A DNA stretch of 64,000 nt from Betaproteobacteria bacterium (GTDB taxonomy: Bacteria; Pseudomonadota; Gammaproteobacteria; Burkholderiales; Usitatibacteraceae): NCBI GenBank assembly GCA_016708825.1, contig JADJEZ010000009.1:141648-205647 (forward strand). The letters are read 5' to 3'. Shown piece by piece: positions 10,080-18,294 of the stretch; the first letter of the stretch is position 1; every line of letters starts with the position of its first letter. A model generated the notes under the pieces. It made no database searches, was not told the origin of the DNA, and saw nothing but the letters and a program-made list of their open reading frames with translations. The translations under genes and the position numbers were made by a program.

Positions 10080-11101
10080 AGGCCGGCAGCGGCTCCCGGT
10101 TCCGCGACCTGGACGGCGAGGGCGCGGCGAGCCTCGTACTCGAGACGCCCGGCGGCGGCCTCCTCGGGATGCGCGTGAACAGCATGATCGAGCGGGGAGG
10201 CCGGCTGCTGCTCGACCCGGGCTCCGGCTGGAGCCTCGCCCACACGGGCGATTTCAACGGCGACGGCCGTGCGGACCTCGTGGTCGAGCACGAGTCCGGC
10301 GCCGCTGAGGTGTGGTTCATGAGCGGCCTGCACGCGGCCGTGAAGACCCCGGTCATCGCGGGTTCCGAGGGCGCGCGCGTGGCGATGGTCGGCGACTTCG
10401 ACGGCGACGGGCGCGACGACTTCCTCGTGAGGCGCACGGACGGAAGCTACGCCGTGTGGCTCATGGGCGAGGCGGGCATCGGAGCCCGCCACGAATTCCT
10501 GCAAGCCTTCTCGGGGCTGGTCCCGGTGGCGGTCGCGGATTTCGACGGCGACGGCCACGACGATCTCGTGCTGCGCAAGGACGATCGCACGCTGCGCGTG
10601 CAACGCATGCGCGGCGGCCGCGCGGCGGCCTCGATAGACCTTGCGCTGCCCGGCGCGGGCTACGCCATCTCCCACACGCCCGATCTCAACGGCGACGGCA
10701 AGGCGGATCTGCTCCTGCGCGGCCCCGACGGGCAGGTCGAGGCGTGGATCATGGACGGCACGAACGTCAGGCACCGCGAGCAGGTCGAGGGCGCCACGGC
10801 ATGGCGCGTCACCGACGTGGCCGACTTCGACCGCGACGGCGTGGACGACCTCTTCGTCGTCGGGCCGGGCGGCGAAGTGGCGCTCTGGCTCATGGACGGC
10901 GTGCGGCGCCTGGCCGCGTTCCCGCTGCGCGAGGCGAGCCCCTGGAAGCTCTGGCAGGTGGCCGACTACGACAGCGACGGCTATCCCGACCTGCTCCTCG
11001 TGAACAACAGCGGCGAGGTCGCCGCCTGGATCCTCGCCGCGGAGGGCCTCCTGGAATGGAAGCTCGTCGAGGGCGCCTCCGACTGGCGCGTGATACCGTG
11101 A
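9665..11101 (+). CDS. Exported FG-GAP/VCBS repeat protein with Ig-like domain
   Basis: A 478-residue exported protein. The GTG start gives a clear signal peptide, MRNRLPYAAALAAASLLGIL followed by a PSFA cleavage region. Residues ~50-140 look like a bacterial Ig-like (Ig-3 type) domain, with GDFGPVAGTLAFHFAG and RFAGDATYEAS. The rest is a beta-propeller of calcium-binding FG-GAP blades: six DxDxDG-type loops are visible (DFNGDGRADL, DFDGDGRDDF, DFDGDGHDDL, DLNGDGKADL, DFDRDGVDDL, DYDSDGYPDL), each followed by a VWFM/WLM/WIM strand. Such proteins usually mediate surface adhesion or scaffold binding; the ligand is unknown. Its 5' end is overlapped by the overrunning LuxR frame. Confidence 0.85.
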   Translation: MRNRLPYAAALAAASLLGILPLPSFAEGDVSPAGTPAAKSSGTAPIRIATRSPAPSSRYHAPLALTAEVEGDFGPVAGTLAFHFAGQPIAGCEAVAVLGGKAACTARALPAGIGAIETRFAGDATYEASAGEALRHYVKAGSGSRFRDLDGEGAASLVLETPGGGLLGMRVNSMIERGGRLLLDPGSGWSLAHTGDFNGDGRADLVVEHESGAAEVWFMSGLHAAVKTPVIAGSEGARVAMVGDFDGDGRDDFLVRRTDGSYAVWLMGEAGIGARHEFLQAFSGLVPVAVADFDGDGHDDLVLRKDDRTLRVQRMRGGRAAASIDLALPGAGYAISHTPDLNGDGKADLLLRGPDGQVEAWIMDGTNVRHREQVEGATAWRVTDVADFDRDGVDDLFVVGPGGEVALWLMDGVRRLAAFPLREASPWKLWQVADYDSDGYPDLLLVNNSGEVAAWILAAEGLLEWKLVEGASDWRVIP

Positions 11102-11144
11102 TCGCGACCGGGCGCACCGCGCCCCGCCCATCGATGGAGCTTCC

Positions 11145-11765
11145 GTGCGACGCGCCTTCGCCCTGCCCGCAGCCCTTCTCGTCGCCGTCGGCCTCGCCGC
11201 CTGCGGCGCAGCCGTCCCGAAGCTGCCGCGGCTCGACGCCGGCGCCGTCGTCCTCGCCTTCGGCGACAGCCTCACCTTCGGCACGGGTGCTTCGCCCGCG
11301 CAGGCCTACCCGGCGGTGCTCGCGCGCCTCATCTCGCGCAAGGTCGTCGCCGCAGGAGTACCCGGCGAGACGAGCGAGGAGGGCCTTGCGCGCCTGCCCT
11401 CCGTGCTGGACGAAGTAAAGCCGCAACTCCTCGTGCTGTGCCACGGCGGCAACGATTTCCTGCGCAAGATGGGCGAGGAAGGCGCATCGCGGAACGTGCG
11501 CGGCATGATCCGCCTCGCGCAGTCCCGCGGCATTTCCGTCGTGCTGCTGGCCACGCCCAAGCCCGGCTTCGGCACCTCGAAGGTGAAGTTCTACGAGGAG
11601 GTCGCGAAGGAACTCGCCATTCCCGTGGAATCCGAGGTGCTCCCCGAAGTGCTGGGCTCGCGTTCCCTCAAGAGCGACCTCGTGCATCCCAACGCCGAGG
11701 GCTATGCGGTGATCGCCGAGGCCGTGGCCGGGCTGCTGCGCGCCTCGGGCGCGGTGGAAAAGTAG
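11145..11765 (+). CDS. GDSL/SGNH-family esterase lipoprotein
   Basis: A 206-residue SGNH hydrolase related to TesA/arylesterase. The GTG start gives a lipoprotein signal ending LAAC with lipid-modified Cys20. Catalytic blocks are present: FGDSLTFGTG (nucleophile Ser42), the glycine in VPGETSEEG (block II), GGNDFL (block III Asn), and DLVHPNAEGY (Asp and His). It should therefore be an active lipase, thioesterase or esterase held in the envelope. It follows the FG-GAP gene by 43 bases on the same strand, and its stop faces the SET-domain gene across six bases. Confidence 0.9.
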   Translation: MRRAFALPAALLVAVGLAACGAAVPKLPRLDAGAVVLAFGDSLTFGTGASPAQAYPAVLARLISRKVVAAGVPGETSEEGLARLPSVLDEVKPQLLVLCHGGNDFLRKMGEEGASRNVRGMIRLAQSRGISVVLLATPKPGFGTSKVKFYEEVAKELAIPVESEVLPEVLGSRSLKSDLVHPNAEGYAVIAEAVAGLLRASGAVEK

Positions 11766-11771
11766 GCCCCC

Positions 11772-12194
11772 CTAGATCCAGCCGCGGCAACGCGCGGCGC
11801 CGCAGCGACACCGCAATCGCCCCTCGTGGTGGCTGTCCTCGTAGTCCACGGTGAGTTCCTCGCCCTTCGCGATGGCGCGCAGCGCATAGAACTCCGCGCG
11901 GTCCTTCGTGCGGCGCATGAAGGTGTTGGGCGCGCAGGAGTGGTTGATGAAGCGGAATCCCGTGCGCATGCCGCGCGCGTCGATCGCCTTGCGGTCCAGC
12001 TCGACGATGGCGACGATCGCGAGCTTCGCCGCCCGCCGCCGCGCTTCCGCGATCGCCACCACCTCGCCCTCGAACTCGCCGATCTTCGCGCGCCGGGCGA
12101 TCGCGCAGCCGGCGAAGAGGCCGCGGCCGGTGATCGGGCTTCGCGCCACGAAGAGCGCATCGTGCACGGGCGAGGAAAAGGCGATGCGCCTCAT
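11772..12194 (-). CDS. SET-domain protein
   Basis: A compact 140-residue SET domain, a lysine methyltransferase fold common in eukaryotes and sporadic in bacteria. It contains SPITGRGLFAG (N-terminal SET strand), the pseudoknot motif FINHSCAPNTF, the active-site tyrosine region GEELTVDYED, and a post-SET cysteine cluster CRCGAARCRGW that should bind zinc with the NHSC cysteine. These essential elements suggest activity; the target is unknown. The ATG at 12194 overlaps the stop of the MFS exporter (ATGA), so the two are translationally coupled. Confidence 0.88.
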   Translation of the reverse strand: MRRIAFSSPVHDALFVARSPITGRGLFAGCAIARRAKIGEFEGEVVAIAEARRRAAKLAIVAIVELDRKAIDARGMRTGFRFINHSCAPNTFMRRTKDRAEFYALRAIAKGEELTVDYEDSHHEGRLRCRCGAARCRGWI

Positions 12195-13399
12195 GCCCGC
12201 ACCCGCGTCACCCGCCACGCGATCACGCCCGCGGCCGCGAGCATCGCCGCGGCGACGAAGAACGCCATGCCCGGGACGTGCAGCCCGTCGCCCTTGGCGA
12301 TGGACTGCGCGAAGACCTGCGTGAAGAGGGTCGGCCCGATCATCCCGGTGATCGCCTGCAGGCTCGCGGTCGCGCCCTGCAGCTGCCCCTGCTCGGAAGC
12401 GCCCACGCGCCGGCTCATGATCGCCTGCGCCGAGGGCCCCGCGAGCCCCCAGAGCGCCATGACCGGAATGCCGCACAGGAAGACCCAGCCCGCGGGCGCA
12501 CCGCCGTAGATCGCCATCCCGGCCGCGCCGAAGGCGAGCCCCGCCGCGAGCGCGCGCCGCTCGCCGATGCGCTTGACCACCGGCCGGATCATCCCGCCCT
12601 GCACGATCATCGAGCACACGCCCACGGCGGCGAGCACCAGGCCCACCGCCATCGTGCCCCAGCCGTAGCGGTAGCCCATGTAGAGCACCGTGATCGCCGG
12701 GAACACCACGTGGGAGAGCTGCATGAGGAAGAGCACCGCGGCGATGCCGTAGAGCTCGCGGTGGGTGCGCAGGAGCTTGAGCGACCCCACGGGATTGGCC
12801 CGCTTCCAGGAAAACGCCGCGCGCTTGTCCTTCGGGAGCGATTCCGGCAGCACGAAGTAGCCGTAGGCGGCGTTGGCGAGCGCGAGCGCCCCGGCCACCC
12901 AGAACGGCAGGCGCGGGTCGACGCCGCCCAGCACGCCGCCGAGAGCTGGCCCGAGGGTGAAGCCCAGCCCGAACCCGGCGCCGACCATGCCGAAGGCGGC
13001 CGCTCGCTTCTCCTGCGGAGTGACGTCGGCGATGTAGGCGAACGCGGTCGCGACACTCGCCGCGGTGATGCCCGAGATCACGCGCCCGACGAAGAGCCAG
13101 GCGAGGTTCGGGGCAAGCGCCATGAGGAAGTAGTCCAGCCCCAGGCCGAAGCAGGAGACGAGGATCACCGGCCGGCGCCCGTAGCGGTCCGAGACCGCGC
13201 CCAGGAGCGGCATGAACACGAACTGCATCAACCCCCACGCCGTGCCGAAGACGCCGTAGACCGCGGCCGCGCGCGCCGTGTCGCCGCCCTCGAAGCTCTC
13301 CACGAGCTTGGGCAGCACCGGGATCACGATGCCCATGGCGATCACGTCCACCACCACGAGGATGAAGATGAAGACGAGCGCGGCGGGGCGGGCGGGCAT
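12191..13399 (-). CDS. MFS transporter of the TetA/TCR drug-efflux type
   Basis: A 402-residue, twelve-helix inner-membrane proton antiporter. Helix 1 carries VVVDVIAMGIVIPVLPKL, and the loop between helices 2 and 3 holds motif A, GAVSDRYGRRPVIL. The antiporter motif C region, GFGLGFTLGPALGGVLGG, is in helix 5. All three are typical of the DHA1/TCR drug exporters, but a tetracycline substrate cannot be claimed. The frame is open far upstream without a stop; the ATG at 13399 is chosen because it begins the first hydrophobic helix. It is coupled to the downstream SET-domain gene by a four-base overlap. Confidence 0.9.
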   Translation of the reverse strand: MPARPAALVFIFILVVVDVIAMGIVIPVLPKLVESFEGGDTARAAAVYGVFGTAWGLMQFVFMPLLGAVSDRYGRRPVILVSCFGLGLDYFLMALAPNLAWLFVGRVISGITAASVATAFAYIADVTPQEKRAAAFGMVGAGFGLGFTLGPALGGVLGGVDPRLPFWVAGALALANAAYGYFVLPESLPKDKRAAFSWKRANPVGSLKLLRTHRELYGIAAVLFLMQLSHVVFPAITVLYMGYRYGWGTMAVGLVLAAVGVCSMIVQGGMIRPVVKRIGERRALAAGLAFGAAGMAIYGGAPAGWVFLCGIPVMALWGLAGPSAQAIMSRRVGASEQGQLQGATASLQAITGMIGPTLFTQVFAQSIAKGDGLHVPGMAFFVAAAMLAAAGVIAWRVTRVRA

Positions 13400-13534
13400 G
13401 GGACGAAAGTCGCAGGGAAGCGTGAAGTCTAGCGGATCGGCGCGGCTATCCGGCGCCCCGTTGATCCCCGGCAAGGACCTGGCCCGCGCGGCGACTACCG
13501 TGGAATCGGGATACCTTCCCGGAGGTCGCGTGCG

Positions 13535-14029
13535 ATGAAAACCGAAACCTCTCGCCATCCCGACGTGCGGCACCCGCAGCTCTACGCGCCGCGCCATGAA
13601 GATCCCTATCGCGAAGCGGGCAAGCCCGCGCAGGGCGCGCGTTGCGCTTCCTGCGGCGTCGTCTTCCGCAACGGCCGCTGGGCCTGGGGCCGCGCGCCGA
13701 AGGACGCCATCGCGACCACCTGCCCGGCGTGCCTGCGCATCCAGGACCGCTTCCCGGGCGGATACCTGGTGCTCAAGGGGCCGTTCGTGCAGGAGCATCG
13801 CGAGGAACTGCGTGCGCTCGTGCGCGCGCGCGAAGCCCACGAGCGCGCCGAGCACCCGCTGGAACGGGTGATGGACATCGGCGAGCGCCCGGAGGCGCTG
13901 GAGATCACGACGACCGGCAACCACCTCGCCCGCGCCATCGCGAACGCCGTGCACGCGGCCTACGAGGGAAGCCTCAAGTCGCGCTACGAGCCGGGCGAGA
14001 ATTTCCTGCGCGCCGTCTGGACGCGGTAG
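13535..14029 (+). CDS. BCAM0308-family zinc-ribbon protein
   Basis: A 164-residue soluble protein of the BCAM0308 family, of unknown function. It has a two-knuckle zinc ribbon: ARCASCGVVFRNGRW (CxxC) and TTCPACLRIQDRFPGGYL (CxxC), followed by a helix-rich segment VQEHREELRALVRAREAHER. The Shine-Dalgarno GGAGG at 13521-13525 supports the ATG at 13535. The zinc-ribbon plus GGYL pattern is reminiscent of NMD3-like ribosome-associated ribbons; that resemblance is only suggestive. It lies opposite the reading frame that links the ligase and the MFS gene. Confidence 0.85.
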   Translation: MKTETSRHPDVRHPQLYAPRHEDPYREAGKPAQGARCASCGVVFRNGRWAWGRAPKDAIATTCPACLRIQDRFPGGYLVLKGPFVQEHREELRALVRAREAHERAEHPLERVMDIGERPEALEITTTGNHLARAIANAVHAAYEGSLKSRYEPGENFLRAVWTR

Positions 14030-14044
14030 AAGTCCCGCGCCCCG

Positions 14045-15438
14045 GCGGGGGCTGTTGCTTCTCGCCGCCACCTGGCGGAACTTGCCGCTCACGGGATGGG
14101 CGTCGATCGCGCCGGTCTCGATGCGCACGGACACGCCGGATAGTCCCTGGTCGACGAGGAACCGATCGAGCGCGCGCCGCACGCGGGCCGCATCCGCGGC
14201 CGTTTCCACGCGCACGCGCATCGCGCGCGGCCCCGCCTGCACGACCTGGAAGCGGTGCACGCCCGAGCCCTCCTCCAGCGCCGTGCACAGCGCCATGGGC
14301 AGCACGGGCACCTCGCGGCGGCGATCGTCGTGCAGGCGCAGGATTTCGTCCCGCCGGCCGTCGACGCGGATCACGGGGAGCGGGCTGCCGCAGGGGCAAG
14401 GCTTCGATACGAAAGTGACGCTGTCGCCCAGTTCGTAGCGCACCAGCGGCTGCACGCGGTTGGCGAGGTTGGTGAGGAGGACGGATGCCGACGGCGTGCC
14501 GGGCGGTACGGGCCGGTAGTGCTCGTCCACGGGTTCGAGCACCGCCCAGTCTTCGTTCACGTGCAGCGCGCCGTGCGCGCATTCGAAGGCGATGTCGGGG
14601 AACTCGGAGGCCCCGTAGTCACCCGCCACGCGGCAGCCGAAGGCGCGCTCGATGTGGTCGCGCGACAGGGGTGCGAGCCACTCGCCGCCGTACCACAGCA
14701 CCGAAGGCGAGAGCGCGAGGCGCCCCGCGTCCTTCTCGTGGGCAAGCGCCCGGAGCACCGTCGCGTAGGAGGCCACCACGGTGGGCCGGAAGCGTTCCAG
14801 CGCGGCGCAGATCTCGCGCAGGGGCGCCGTCACCGGGATCACGCACGCGTTGGCGGCGAACCACGGGTGCAGGGCGCGCAGGCGCTCCCAGCCCACCACG
14901 CCCGCGAAGTGCCCTTCGGTGGCGGCGACGAGCGCGTAGCGGTTGCCGGCAAGCGGCGCTCGCCAGTTCCACGCCGGCGAGAGCGCACCCATGCGCACCG
15001 CCCCCAGCGCGTCGTAGACGGCGAGCGCATCCGCATCCTGGACGATGAGCCCCGGCACGCCCGTGGTCCCGGAGCTGGAGAAGATAGCGTAGCGGCCGAG
15101 GAAAGGTTCGCCGATGCGCGCGCGGTCCGCGACGAAGCGTTCCACGCCGCCGCGCGTGACGGCCGGGTCGGTGACCCAGTCGTCGAAGTTGGCCATGAGG
15201 TCCGCCTTGTGGACGGGGGGCAGGTCCGCGAGACGCAGCGCGCGCGGGTCCGCTCCCGCCCACTGGTCTCGCGATAGAAAGCCGAATGCCGGAGAGTCCA
15301 GTGGAGCAGACGCGCGAGACGCGCTTCCCGCACGCGCCCGATCGCGGCGCGGCCCGCGGACTGGGTCCAGCCCGCATCGGCGGTGTATCCCGCCCACCGC
15401 CACATCGCATCGAGGAACGGCCACTCGTGGCGCTTCAC
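14045..15438 (-). pseudogene. PaaK/CapK-like adenylate-forming ligase, frameshifted
   Basis: Relative of phenylacetate-CoA ligase and the CapK/coenzyme F390 synthetase group, which adenylate a carboxylate. From the ATG at 15438 the N-terminus (MKRHEWPFLDAMWRWAGYTA ... LLHWTLRHSAFYRE) is in one frame. From QWAGADPRALRLADLPPVHK onward the protein continues in another frame, with the AMP-binding motif FSSSGTTGVPG, YGASEFPDIAFE, and the C-terminal PCPCGSPLPVIRVDGRRDE. The break is at about 15264-15275, where TATCGCGAGACCAG looks like a two-base duplication. The downstream frame also has no stop after the conserved end (SGKFRQVAARS, near 14060), so a second indel is likely. The left coordinate is approximate. 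Confidence 0.8.
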
Positions 15439-15566
15439 GCCAGAACCCTCCCGGCAATCGCCTACCCCATGCTGTACACGAAAGGGGAAAGCGCGACGCC
15501 GGTTGGATCAGGAAAACCGCACTTCCCGGGGAACCGGCTCGCGCCGGCACCCGGGCCGGGCACGGC

Positions 15567-15887
15567 CTAGCCGCGCGGGCGCCGCTCGACGCAGTAGGCG
15601 TAGCCCAGCGAGGCGAGCTCTGCCTCCGACAGGCTGTCCGAGCGGCTCGCCGCCTGGATCATGTAGGTCGCCACCTGCTCGCCCCAGTTGTCGGAGGGCT
15701 TGTGCACGCCCTGCTCGAGGTCCTTCACGCCGCGGCGCTTCAGGTTCTCGATCATGCTGGCGATGCGCCCGGTCGTCGCGCGGCAACTGCGCTTGACTTC
15801 CTCGGAGGCCGCCTGGGCCATGGCCGGGCCGGAAGCGAGAAACGCCGCGAGGCCGGCGGCCGCGACGAGGGAGTGCAGGGTTTTCAT
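15567..15887 (-). CDS. Small exported protein of unknown function
   Basis: A 106-residue protein with a clean signal peptide (MKTLHSLVAAAGLAAFLASG, cleavage likely after AMA). The mature part has two cysteines (RSCRATT and YAYCVERR) that could form a disulfide, and helical segments IASMIENLKRRGVKDLEQGV and WGEQVATYMIQAASRSD. I do not recognise the family. It stands alone between the ligase and folE. Confidence 0.7.
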   Translation of the reverse strand: MKTLHSLVAAAGLAAFLASGPAMAQAASEEVKRSCRATTGRIASMIENLKRRGVKDLEQGVHKPSDNWGEQVATYMIQAASRSDSLSEAELASLGYAYCVERRPRG

Positions 15888-16012
15888 GGTCTGGTGATCC
15901 TGTTTTGTGGACTGCGCGTGGAGGGCGACATTCTACCTTCCCCGCAGCGCGAACGCCGCCCGCCGATGCCGGTTAGGATAGGGGTCCGTACTCGCGCCCC
16001 TTGCCTTCGACC

Positions 16013-16744
16013 ATGGACGACAAGACTTCCGCCAAGCCACCGCCGCCGGCCCGGGGCGAGGACTCGATGCCCGTCTCGCGCCGGATCCGCGAGCGCCTGC
16101 AGAAGGCGCGCGTGCGCTTCCACGCGAACGACAACATCGCTTCCTTCATCGAACCCGGGGAAATGCCGAAGCTCCTGGACGAGGTCGAGGAGAAGATGCA
16201 GCGCGTGCTGGAGAGCCTCGTGATCGACACCGAGAGCGACCACAACACCGCGGGCACGGCGCGACGCGTGGCGAAGATGTACCTGAACGAGGTCTTCCGC
16301 GGCCGCTACAACCCGAAGCCGCCGGTGACGGAATTCCCCAACGTCGAGCGCCTGAACGAGCTGATGATCGTGGGGCCCATCACGGTGCGAAGCGCCTGCT
16401 CCCACCACCTGTGCCCGATCATCGGGCGGGTGTGGATCGGCGTCATGCCCAACGAGCACTCGAACCTGATCGGGCTCTCCAAGTACGCGCGCCTGTGCGA
16501 CTGGGTGATGAGCCGGCCGCAGATCCAGGAGGAGGCGGTCACGCGCCTCGTGGACCTGCTGCAGGCGCGCATGCAGCCCGACGGCCTGGCGCTCGTGATG
16601 GAAGCCGACCACTTCTGCATGCAGTGGCGCGGCGTGAAGGACACCGATTCCATGATGATCAACAGCGTGATGCGCGGCTCGTTCCTCAAGGACGCGAACC
16701 TGCGCCGCGAGTTCCTCGCGCTGCTCCAGAGAAAAAACGCCTAG
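16013..16744 (+). CDS. folE: GTP cyclohydrolase I
   Basis: Converts GTP to 7,8-dihydroneopterin triphosphate, the first step of folate synthesis, as a cytoplasmic decamer. The 243-residue protein has an N-terminal extension, then DTPR-region equivalent AGTARRVAKMYLNEVFRG. The zinc ligands are in VRSACSHHLCPIIGRVWIG (Cys, His), with the second Cys in ADHFCMQWRGVKD, and the GTP-binding signature is GLSKYARLCDW. A TTG twelve bases upstream also opens the frame, but the ATG at 16013 is preferred. A BLUF photoreceptor gene follows after eight bases and is probably co-transcribed. Confidence 0.95.
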   Translation: MDDKTSAKPPPPARGEDSMPVSRRIRERLQKARVRFHANDNIASFIEPGEMPKLLDEVEEKMQRVLESLVIDTESDHNTAGTARRVAKMYLNEVFRGRYNPKPPVTEFPNVERLNELMIVGPITVRSACSHHLCPIIGRVWIGVMPNEHSNLIGLSKYARLCDWVMSRPQIQEEAVTRLVDLLQARMQPDGLALVMEADHFCMQWRGVKDTDSMMINSVMRGSFLKDANLRREFLALLQRKNA

Positions 16745-16752
16745 GAGGCCCC

Positions 16753-17181
16753 ATGCTCGTCCGACTCCTCTACGCCAGCCGCGCCGCCAAGCCCGTCGCC
16801 CCCGCGGTGATCGAATCCATCCTGGAGCAGTCGCGCAAGCACAACCCGGAGCTCGGCATCACCGGGATCCTGTGCCAGAGCGGCGAGGTCTTCCTGCAGG
16901 TGCTCGAGGGCGGGCGCTCGGCCGTGAACGCTCTCTACAACCAGATCGTGCGCGACGAGCGCCACCAGGACGTGGTGATCCTGCACTACGAGGAAGTCGC
17001 CGAGCGCGCCTTTTCCGGCTGGACCATGGGGCAGGTGAATCTCGCCAAGGTGAACCCCTCGACGCTCCTCAAGTACGGCGAGAAGCCGGCACTCGATCCC
17101 TACGCCATGTCGGGGAAGGCCGCGATGGCGCTCCTGGAGGAACTCATCGCCACCGCGCAGATCATCGGCCGCGCGGGCTGA
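16753..17181 (+). CDS. BLUF-domain blue-light sensor
   Basis: A 142-residue stand-alone BLUF protein that should bind FAD and sense blue light. Key positions are intact: Tyr7 in RLLYASRA, Asn31 in RKHNPELGITG, Gln in GEVFLQVLEGG, and the Trp/Met switch region FSGWTMGQ. The C-terminal ~45 residues form a short helical cap and there is no fused output domain, so it must act through a partner. GGAGG at 16744-16748 precedes the ATG. Its position directly after folE is unusual; a direct functional link to pterin synthesis is inference. Confidence 0.92.
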   Translation: MLVRLLYASRAAKPVAPAVIESILEQSRKHNPELGITGILCQSGEVFLQVLEGGRSAVNALYNQIVRDERHQDVVILHYEEVAERAFSGWTMGQVNLAKVNPSTLLKYGEKPALDPYAMSGKAAMALLEELIATAQIIGRAG

Positions 17182-17228
17182 AGCCCGCGGCCCGCGCCAC
17201 CCCGCACCGGGCCCGCCTCTCGCGCCCC

Positions 17229-17906
17229 ATGGCCCTGCTGCGCCACCGCCGATTCGCGCGCCGGGAAGATCTCGGGCTAACCGCCGCGGAATTCGCCGCC
17301 CTCGAACGGCTCGACACCCCGCAGAAGATCCAGCAGTTCCTCAACCGCATTCCCGCGAACCACGAGCTGGGCGGCGAGACGCTGCTCTCGGCGCGGGAGG
17401 TGTTGCGGCAGCGCCGCGCCCATTGCCTCGAAGGCGCGCTGGTGGCCGCCTGCGCGCTCTGGATCCACGGCCGGCCGCCGCTGCTTGTGCACCTGGACTG
17501 CGACACCTCGGACTATCCGCACTGCATCGCCGTGTTCCGCCGCGGGCGGTTCTGGGGCGCGATCTCCAAGACGAACGGGGGCGTGCTGCGCTTTCGCGAT
17601 CCCATCTACCGCACGCTTCGGGAACTCGCGATCTCCTACTTCCACGAGTACTGCGACCGCAAGGGCCGGCACACGCTGAGGAGCTTTTCCGGAGCCTTCG
17701 ACCTGCGGCGCGTGGACACGGACGACTGGGTGACGCCGGCGAAAGCGTGCTGGGACCTGCACGAGCAACTGGTGGGATTGCGCCACACCCCGCTGGTGGG
17801 CGCGCGCCAAGTGCCCGGGCTCTCGCGGCGCGATCCCTTCGAGACGCGGCTCGCGAAGATCGTGCAGTACCCGAAGCCGAAGCGCCGTCGGCGGCGGGCG
17901 ACTTAA
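17229..17906 (+). CDS. Conserved protein, possible transglutaminase/papain-like fold
   Basis: A 225-residue soluble protein without a named family that I can assign. The stretch RRAHCLEGALVAACALWIHG followed about 30 residues later by DYPHCIAVFRRGRFWGAISK places a Cys and a His with surroundings like the transglutaminase-like core (Cys at a helix start, His on a strand followed by W/G and Asn). That is only a resemblance. The C-terminus is highly basic (KPKRRRRRAT). Its stop overlaps the stop of the convergent thiamine-binding gene by four bases (TTAA). Confidence 0.7.
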   Translation: MALLRHRRFARREDLGLTAAEFAALERLDTPQKIQQFLNRIPANHELGGETLLSAREVLRQRRAHCLEGALVAACALWIHGRPPLLVHLDCDTSDYPHCIAVFRRGRFWGAISKTNGGVLRFRDPIYRTLRELAISYFHEYCDRKGRHTLRSFSGAFDLRRVDTDDWVTPAKACWDLHEQLVGLRHTPLVGARQVPGLSRRDPFETRLAKIVQYPKPKRRRRRAT

Positions 17907-18211
17907 GTCGAGAGCTTGCGGCCGAGCTTCGCCTCGATCGCGTCCACCTTGCTCTTCAGGCGCCCGGCCTTTCCCTCCCGGTAGTCGATGCGCACCGAGA
18001 CGGAGATGCGCTTGCAGTCCTCGCGCATCCGCTCGAAGCAGGCGGTCACCACGCCCATCACCTCGTCCCACTCGCCTTCGAGGATCGTGCCCATGGGGGT
18101 GAGCCGGTAAGGCACGCCGCTCTTGTCGATGATGTCGAGGGAGCGCGCCACGTAGGCGCTCAGGCTCTCGCCCTTGTCGAAGGGGGACATCGAGAATTCC
18201 AGCAGGACCAT
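17903..18211 (-). CDS. MTH1187/YkoF-type thiamine-binding protein
   Basis: A 102-residue ferredoxin-like-fold protein of the thiamine-binding (DUF77, MTH1187) family. Typical pieces are LLEFSMSPFDKGESLSAYVA, the strand PYRLTPMGTILEGEWDEVM and the C-terminal RISVSVRIDYREGK. Members form tetramers that bind thiamine or related pyrimidines. It is divergent from the RIO kinase gene, with an 83-base gap holding an inverted repeat, and overlaps the neighbouring plus-strand gene tail to tail by four bases. Confidence 0.88.
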   Translation of the reverse strand: MVLLEFSMSPFDKGESLSAYVARSLDIIDKSGVPYRLTPMGTILEGEWDEVMGVVTACFERMREDCKRISVSVRIDYREGKAGRLKSKVDAIEAKLGRKLST

Positions 18212-18234
18212 GGCGGCGCCTTTCGCGGTTTTTC

Positions 18235-18262
18235 GTATCGGTTTCCATGCTACCGCCGATAC
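18235..18262. promoter_or_regulatory. Inverted repeat in a divergent promoter region
   Basis: GTATCGG (18235-18241) and CCGATAC (18256-18262) are perfect 7-base inverted arms with a 14-base spacer, lying between the divergent thiamine-binding and RIO kinase genes. Spacing and placement suit a dimeric regulator; no regulator gene is adjacent. Confidence 0.4.
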
Positions 18263-18281
18263 GCCGATTCTGCCCTCGGGG

Positions 18282-18287
18282 TATATT
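18282..18287 (+). promoter_or_regulatory. Candidate -10 element very close to the RIO kinase start
   Basis: TATATT ends only seven bases before the ATG at 18295. If used, transcription would begin at or next to the start codon, giving a leaderless or near-leaderless mRNA. The -35 is not obvious. Confidence 0.35.
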
Positions 18288-18294
18288 CGCCCGC

